Below are positions 57,901 through 64,000 of a stretch of DNA of 64,000 bases, one piece after another; the first letter of the stretch is position 1, and every line of letters begins with the position of its first letter. Origin of the DNA: Nipponacmea schrenckii (lineage: Eukaryota; Mollusca; Gastropoda; Lottiidae); assembly GCA_030562195.1 (NCBI GenBank), contig CM060200.1, forward strand, positions 29,613,023-29,677,022, read 5' to 3'. A program made the position numbers and the translations under genes. Under the pieces are notes generated by a model. The model did no database searches, was not told where the DNA came from, and saw only the letters and a list, made by a program, of their open reading frames with translations.

Positions 57901-58850
57901 ATGAAGCCTCTGTCAAGACAAATTCAACTCCGTCTTTCTCCGTCTTTAAATGATTGTTTGTACATGTATACCGGACCATCACTTAACCAGAAGATATTCG
58001 ACATCATACTTAGATTTCGATCAGACAGAGTTGCATTAACTGCAGATATAGAGAAAGCGTTTTTGATGATCAGATTACCACCGGAAGACCGAGAGGTATT
58101 ACGTTTTCTTTGGTTTGACGACGTACATAAAAGGGATCCAGACATTATGATCTGGAGATTTACCAGAGTGGTCGCCAAAGATTCCAGAATCGTTGCGCCA
58201 ACCAAACGGAATATTTGTCAGCATTACATCTAAATTCTTCGATCCACTAGGATTCATCTCGCCATTCATTATACAGTTCAATATCTAATTCTGCAGGCCC
58301 AACTTAGAACGGGATGACCCTGTCCAAGGAGAACTGCTTTCCAAATGGAACCAACTAACCAAATCAAAGTCAGAGACCACAACTATTACTATACCAAGAT
58401 ATTACCAATCTGCTTCAGATGAACTACCTAGTCACATATCCTTATTTGGATTTTGTGACGCCTCATGCAAAGCCTTTACGCAGCAGTAGTCTACCTTCTG
58501 CGTAGAAACGGCTACCAACTAAATACAGAGTTGCACCTACCAGTCCAACAACCATCCCCAGATTAAAATTACTGGCTGCACTGATTTTAGCAAAACTTAT
58601 AGTCAGTGTCCAAAATGCGTTAGAATAAGAGATCACCATACGTCATGTTACACCGATTCAAAGGTGACGCTGTACTGGATCCAGCAAGAAGGCATATGGC
58701 ATAGGGATGGAAATAATTTGTACAGAACCGGGTTAAGGAGATCAAAACCTTAATCAATCCAGAAATATGGAGCCACATTTCAGGAAAAGAAAATCCAGCG
58801 GATTAGCTCTCGAGAGGAATCAAAAGATCACCTTAAAAGAAAATCTATGA
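54951..58850 (+). pseudogene. BEL/Pao retrotransposon remnant, frameshifted and interrupted
   Basis: Pieces in order: an N-terminal Gag start at 54951 (MSDAQLNRLIRVRAGHRSSM); Gag at 55100-55310 (LNLIDEENIETEINQTDDIK) and 55500-56110 (LLEGPAAESVSGLALTSSNY), with stops between; zinc knuckles at 56123-56215 (CYICLRKDHISRN then CPKCHLRHHISIC); an aspartic-protease site at 56422 (FDTGSQRTYIT) in another frame; a MITE at 56598-57322; more Pol; RT at 57870-58190 (NDCLYMYTGPSLNQKIFDII, VALTADIEKAFLMIRLP); and a tail near 58740-58800 resembling the block before integrase (LINPEIWSHISGKENPAD). These are BEL/Pao signatures. Many stops and frame changes make it inactive; LTRs and integrase were not found. 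Confidence 0.85.
56598..57322. mobile_element. MITE (725 bp) inserted in the BEL/Pao remnant
   Basis: The terminal inverted repeats are about 27 bp: GTAATGCCCCGGTTTCACAT then AGACGAA at 56598-56624, and TTCGTCTATGTGAAACCGGG then GCGTTAC at 57296-57322. The flanking BEL reading frame resumes across it (GKVT before; AFVVPLICQP after), which proves an insertion. The target duplication is not clear (ACTG is shared on both sides if the ends are shifted by a base or two), so the superfamily is open. It also holds a long palindrome at 56721-56766. Confidence 0.85.
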
Positions 58851-59968
58851 GTTCTAATTTTCTGCACTTCCCTTCCCCACATTGCACCTGCCTGGCCACA
58901 TGGAATAGCACCTTGGGCATTGAAATGGCAAGCGCTTACTCAAACACATTGCACTATATTTGATGCGGACATTACTGAACGTCAACATTATACTCCATTC
59001 CCAAACATGCTTCATTATCCTTCCAAACTGTGCTCATACGTCGAACATTATTTATTTGATCTGCAGAACAAAACCTTAACAACCCTGGATTTGTACCTGG
59101 TAGTCTCATACATACTAAGATGTATATATTTAAATAGTGTTCACAAAATAATGTAACCATTCTCACCTGAATAAAGAGACGAAGTGTTGTTAGATAATTC
59201 AATGGCGAATAAAACGAACGGAAAGATTATTACGCGAACATGCGCACTACATACTAAATGGATAAGTTTTCTCCCTTTAGTCATGTAATCAAAATAGAGT
59301 TTTCCCCCTTTAGTCATAAAATTCTTGTTTTACTCCTTATTGCACCATAGTAAACCTACAGACCTACAGACAATTATGTTAACAAAAAAAGAAAAATAAG
59401 AGACGGGGAGTTAAAACAAATACCACAACCACCTGGTAAGCACTGGTCACTGTAATGTTATATATTACCACCTGGTTATTATAGGGCACTAAAAAATTAT
59501 ATATTACCACCTGGCAAGTATAGAAAAATGGTTTTATGTATTATCACATGGTAAGTATTGGACACTAGTATTGCATCCTGTCCACACGTACCTGTGTTAA
59601 ATTTTGGTAATTACTCCTAAACTTTTTAATTCCTGTAATATGCTATTTAAAAACTTTATTTTCAGGCACCTCTCTTGGTGAAATTAACTTATTAATTCTT
59701 TGAATTTTGAATTTAAAACAAGTTAATGATTGAGCATTTCTGTAACGTACGTATACATACCTCAGTATTTGTATCCGAATTGCTGGTACATCACTGATGA
59801 TTTTGTTAGTTCCAAAAATTCAAATCATGTTGAATGCACACACCATTGCACTATAAATGTAATCTACTATGGTAGGTTTAACTCGTGACATATTTATAAG
59901 ATTTTGAAACGAGTTCTTCTTTGCACAATTTCACAGATTTTACCTACTTTTACTTACGTTTTTTACAG
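58851..59968. other. Post-BEL sequence with a few minisatellite units
   Basis: From about 59420 to 59585 there are about four ~42-bp units with 'tatattaccacctggtaagt', a diverged form of the 43-44-bp minisatellite at 51585-52135. Otherwise AT-rich with no gene. It is upstream of the orphan exon at 59969. Confidence 0.55.
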
Positions 59969-60063
59969 GGTTTTCGTTAAGTCAGGGACAAATAACTAAA
60001 TATAGAAGAGTACAAGATCATGAAACAGAAACTGCTATAGCAAGAGTAGATGATCCAGGTTGA
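59969..60063 (+). CDS. Last coding exon of an unidentified gene
   Basis: After a good acceptor (CGTTTTTTACAG, AG at 59967-59968) an open frame reads FSLSQGQITKYRRVQDHETE then TAIARVDDPG and TGA at 60061-60063, with AATAAA at 60233-60238. The frame needs one base from the preceding exon. The tail looks like a short cytoplasmic C terminus but matches nothing I know. The rest of the gene is upstream, perhaps across the transposon nest at 52-59 kb. It converges with RIDA. Confidence 0.5.
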
Positions 60064-60329
60064 TTAAATGGAAATAAATGTCAGCTATCACCTCTAAATG
60101 CACATATAAAATGCATACATATCAATGTAATACTTTGAAATATTCTACATAAAGAAATTGTAATTCTTTCATAAAAAGAATTGTATAATTTTTCAAAAAT
60201 ATATTTGTATATATATTAGTATATAACCCATAAATAAAAATCTATTTAAAAAATTTGATAATTTCAATTACAAAAAAATTATTCTAATATCAATCAAAGA
60301 CAAGACTTAGATATTCTTGTTGAAGGCAG

Positions 60330-62797
60330 TCATTGATCAGTGACTTCTCCTAATACAGCTATAGCCTCTATTTCAACCAAACCATTCTGAAATATGACAA
60401 GAAAATCTTTCACATTTACTAAATCTATTATAACAAAAAATGTATTTTACAGAGTAATCACAAAAATACAAATTATAAAAAAAAATAAAAAATAGATATT
60501 CATGTTTATTTCACTGAACCTGAAACACTAATCAAATCAAATATCATGGTTGAAATTTGCAAATTCAAACAAAAGAGAGAACGGATAATCCTTAGTTTTT
60601 TACCTTTGGAAGGGCAGCTACTTGATAGGCTGCTCTAGCTGGAAGTGATTTATCAAAATCTAAACAAAAAATTATACATAATTTTAAGTCTTTTAATTAT
60701 TGACAGAAGTATGAATTATCAAAGATTGGTCAAAAGCAATTTGTCTTCTATAAAATAGAAGAAATTTAAAAATGGGGTAAAATTCCAATGAGAAGTATAA
60801 TTAATTAAATCCAATAATATTTAGTTAAACATGGATTTCTTTCATACTCACATTTAGAATAAACTTCATTTACTTTGGTAAAATCATTGATATCTTGTAA
60901 TAACACTGTACATTTAACAACTGAAATTTACAGAAAAATACTATTTCCATGCCTTTTACTCTATTAAAATAAAAAAATGGTTACAAAAAATTGATAAAAA
61001 ATTCATTAAATTTGGCTATACAAATATATGCCAATATCTACCTTATGATATTGATTATCATATTATATTAGAGATCATTGCTTAGTTCCTTTCAGTGGAA
61101 AACGGTTTAAGTTACTATAAGAAATAATAAACTGACAATCCTGTCTATTAGAAGTAATTAAAGTGGATTACCATTGTTGAAAGTTGCACCAGCGGCCTCT
61201 AAAATTGCTCCCATATTCTTTAAAGCCTACAAAAAAAAGTAAAAAATAGTAGCCTACTAATTTTTAGAGGGTCTTTACACGATGATACATTTGTTCAAAA
61301 CATCATCAACTTTCTTTCATCCATTATTAGCAAAGGCCATTAATTGTAATGGCACGGGTTATCCTAGCATATATTTAGATAGATGGATGTTTGTATAGTA
61401 GGGCTACAGCAATACCAATCATAACATCAAACATTTGTATGACAATATTTTGAATAAATGTTTGGTCATGTATAGGAAGATAAACAAGTATGGTACTCCC
61501 TGAGGCCCAGTTTATATGTTGCACTTTTAGTCGTGTCGCGCTATTTTTTTCGTCCTTAATTTGGCTAAGTCCCAAAAGCACACGAAATATAAATCAAAAG
61601 ATTTAGCTCGACCTGTCTTGTGTCGTGCTAAATGAAAAGCACGACTTGGTTTTATATGTATATTTGTAGTGCCTATCTTCCTTCTCCGAGCTCCGAATAT
61701 GCGCAGTAGCATAAAACTAAGGTCAAGGTTGGTGTGGAGCAGGAAGTAAACATTACGTTATTCAATTGTATTTAGAATTATTACAGATTAGGATAAGATG
61801 ATTGACAGATAAATGAACATTGATAAACTATCTTTTCTTATCGAAAATGGCCTTAATCTTTATATTGATGCAGCATTGAGTCGCAAACAGTGACGGGTTG
61901 TATCCAACAAATAAAACAATTCAATTTGATCATGATTGCAATTTAAAATAATCTGAATAGTCTGAATGTCAACCTCAAGAATCGAGGTCGTTATAATGCC
62001 AAGCTCATTTAGTGCTGACATTTCCTGCAAAACAATTCTGTCAAATTTCCCTTAAATCAAGTTAGGCCTAACAGACATTTTATCACGGTAAATAGCCTAA
62101 AGGCATTAATTCTTATCAAATAATTTCTCTGAAAATATCCAACAGTCCAATCAGATAAACACGTCATTTTGTCTGCCTCAGCACAATCAGCATCAACAAT
62201 AAGCGACGATCGAAAGCCAACATGTTATTTGACTCTGGAAAGCATGACTGTATAAATCAAAAAAGATCGCGTCGCACTTCACGTTGTGCTTTTACCAAAA
62301 GCGCGACACAACTAAAAGCACGACATATAAACTGGGCCTGAGTCAATTAAAAGAAAATAGTCCAGTAAACCTAGCTAGATAATATGATAGCAATAAGTTT
62401 TATACTCAGCTTACACTACAATGTACAAACCTGATCTGCTTGCCCAACTGCTCCACCCTCCACCAATTCCATGGTTTCTGGATTAAATCCTATCTGTCCA
62501 GAAATATACATAGTCTTATCTGCTACAACTGCTTGGCTATAATCAAATACAAAACAAAGTCTCAATTAGAAATCATATAGGTCTAAATGGTTTGAAACAG
62601 CCTTTTAGATTTGAACATTATGTACGTTTAGGCGACAATTGAGTTCTAAGACACACCCATTCACATTTCTATCCAAGCCCAGACCTAGCCCAAATTGTAG
62701 TCGCCAGTTTTTAAAATTAATATCGCAATTACCTATAAGGGCCTACAGCTTTCGGTGCTTTCGATGTATGAATTATTCTTCTAACAAATCCTGACAT
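60330..62797 (-). CDS. RIDA: RIDA / YjgF-UK114 imine deaminase (135 aa, 6 exons)
   Basis: Exons on minus, 5' to 3': 62733-62797, 62431-62536, 61172-61226, 60852-60920, 60604-60659, 60330-60386; 408 nt, in frame. RidA hydrolyses reactive 2-imino acids (2-iminobutanoate, 2-iminopropanoate) from PLP enzymes such as threonine dehydratase to keto acids and ammonia, as a trimer. Family marks: APKAVGPYSQAVVADKTMYI with the Tyr of GPYSQA, SGQIGFNPETMELVEGG, QADQALKNMGAILEAAGATF, VKCTVLLQDINDFTKVNEVY, the substrate-binding Arg in LPARAAYQVAALP, and the acidic residue in VEIEAIAVLGEV. The human protein is 137 aa. The first residues (MSGFVRRIIHTSK) are basic, so mitochondrial or peroxisomal targeting cannot be excluded. 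Intron 2 carries an 833-bp transposon. Confidence 0.96.
61505..62337. mobile_element. Non-autonomous DNA transposon (833 bp) with ~39-bp TIRs in RIDA intron 2
   Basis: The left end is GCCCAGTTTATATGTTGCAC then TTTTAGTCGTGTCGCGCT; the right end is its inverse with three differences (AGCGCGACACAACTAAAAGC then ACGACATATAAACTGGGC). CTGAG lies on both sides (61500-61504, 62338-62342). If one more G/C belongs to each end, the duplication is TGA, which would fit PIF/Harbinger. No transposase ORF. The interior is AT-rich and unlike the ends. Confidence 0.85.
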
Positions 62798-64000
62798 TTT
62801 CGTGGTAATTCTGTGAATGATGAAACGGCTCGTCGATTTCTTACACAGATTTGTTAATTTCGGTTACCTCCCATCATACGAAGGTTCAAGGAAACACGGT
62901 GGTATGTGTGTAATCATTGAACTGTTAGTCTGTACAAGTTTTTTTTCAAATTTGAATATAGAACCCAATAGATCTTGGATATTTTATTTAGCGTGAAACG
63001 TTCCATATCCATTCATACAAAATATCAACACAAATTTTTGCTATTCATCACGATAGCATTTACATTTTATATAACTCTATGTATTCATGTCGACAAGAAG
63101 TGGGAAGTCTAGCAAAGGGCCATTGTTCGGCTGTAAAAAGACAGTACCATTCTCCACCATCTGTTCGGTTCGCAGCGCCAACTACACTTACACGCTGTTA
63201 TGTTTTGTATGCCCAACACGCTATTTGTTAGGTGAAATGTGGTTTCAGTTTCACTATTTAAAATAGTTTTCAATTTCTTTAAAGTCACGATAAAAAATAT
63301 CCATATACATCTTTGATAATCGCCTGGCGGTTGGTCATTTTTATGAGAGGGGAGGCGTGTTGTTCTAGAGTTACATTCAGATTTGATTGGTCCAGATAGT
63401 CCGAGAATATTCCGACAAAATTGACTGTGTTGACCAAGGATATCGGATGGTGTTGACAACCTCCAAATTAAGGGTGCGCTAAAAACGTCGTCCAGGATGT
63501 CCCGAACAAGCCAGACAGTTTTCGATTTTGCTGGTACAGCTGTTCAGCCTGTCCCTCTCGACAACGTCGTTCTTCCAGTGTTCTCAGTGCGTGTGTAATT
63601 TCTTTGCAATGTGCATGTGCCACATCATGACTTTAAAAGTATTGAAATGCCTGTGCGTTAATACATTATATGGTTCTCAGAAGAAATTATTTTTTTGTAA
63701 ATTGTACTAAACTTTGATAAAAACATGTCGATTTTTTCCTGTTTTAAGTTACAGTTCAAGGAAACCAATTCATATGCTATTTATTCTGTTTGCTACTTGA
63801 AACATTTATACAGGACTATTAGTTTCAGGGATGCAACTCGATCTTGACCTAAGATATGACAAAACAAGATGCACCCTACACCAGTTAGCCAACTTTTGAG
63901 TAAACAGTCACTTACAGCGTTACCGTACTCACAATTTAGCAGTAAATGATAACGCATTTTTCTTCTTTGATTAACCAAAGCTATTAGCCCACAGATCAAA
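62798..64000. other. RIDA upstream region; nothing firmly recognised
   Basis: The RIDA promoter should lie just above 62797. Further on, a short plus-strand frame from ATG at 63499 (MSRTSQTVFDFAGTAVQPVP) reaches a stop after 33 codons, and a 116-codon minus ORF (63109-63459) has no family resemblance. Neither is called. Confidence 0.35.

Noticed and set aside
63109..63459. 116-codon minus ORF
   Set aside because: No recognisable domain, no splice context, unusual composition; probably chance.
63499..63600. Plus-strand start (MSRTSQTVFDFAGT...) as a new gene's first exon
   Set aside because: The frame stops after 33 codons and the only donor-like site (CGT|GTGTAA) is poor.

Overview
The window looks like nuclear DNA of a lophotrochozoan animal, most likely a mollusc. 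It is AT-rich, its genes are split by GT-AG introns, its introns are full of transposon debris, and several genes have animal-only orthologues. One abundant repeat has a GTCC microsatellite, ~160-bp tandem cores and conserved ends, the design known from molluscan 'pearl'/CvA-type (Helentron-like) elements. The species cannot be named from sequence alone. There is no bacterial operon, CRISPR array or rRNA, and I recognised no tRNA.

Layout. 0-4.2 kb: intron or flank with small DNA transposons, including two TTAA-flanked MITEs side by side. 4.2-5.9 kb: 5' end of a Patj/MPDZ scaffold gene (minus; L27 plus start of PDZ1). 6.7-8.1 kb: a pearl-like repeat. 9.0-10.3 kb: an unrecognised acidic 436-aa protein (minus), head to head with KATNAL2 (plus, 11.3-23.6 kb, 16 coding exons, 570 aa), whose introns carry two pearl-like arrays and a hAT MITE. 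24.3-30.9 kb: an RFXANK/ANKRA2 orthologue (minus, 7 exons, 272 aa), tail to tail with KATNAL2. Its 4.8-kb intron holds a pearl-like element split by a Penelope-like retroelement with an intact 759-aa RT/GIY-YIG ORF. 32.6-38.4 kb: ANKLE1 (minus, 9 exons, 1160 aa), head to head with MFSD3 (plus, 4 exons, 420 aa), which has a 1.4-kb hAT element in its last intron. 45.2-46.0 kb: an atypical rhodopsin-like GPCR. 48.2-49.8 kb: an 85-aa acidic protein with an N-myristoylation/palmitoylation start. 51.6-59.6 kb: minisatellites and a graveyard of LTR elements (Ty3/Gypsy on minus, BEL/Pao on plus, the latter carrying a MITE). 60.0 kb: the last exon of an unidentified plus-strand gene. 60.3-62.8 kb: RIDA (minus, 6 exons, 135 aa), with an 833-bp TIR element in one intron.

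Exon junctions were derived by hand. In KATNAL2, RFXANK, ANKLE1, MFSD3 and RIDA the summed exon lengths are exact multiples of three and end at a stop in the position expected for the family, which supports those models strongly. The genes do not form a pathway; they are ordinary housekeeping, cytoskeletal and genome-maintenance genes. The window's novelty lies in how mobile DNA is nested in and next to their splice sites, and in a few odd protein features (a Cys/His-rich segment in ANKLE1, a GPCR without DRY or NPxxY).
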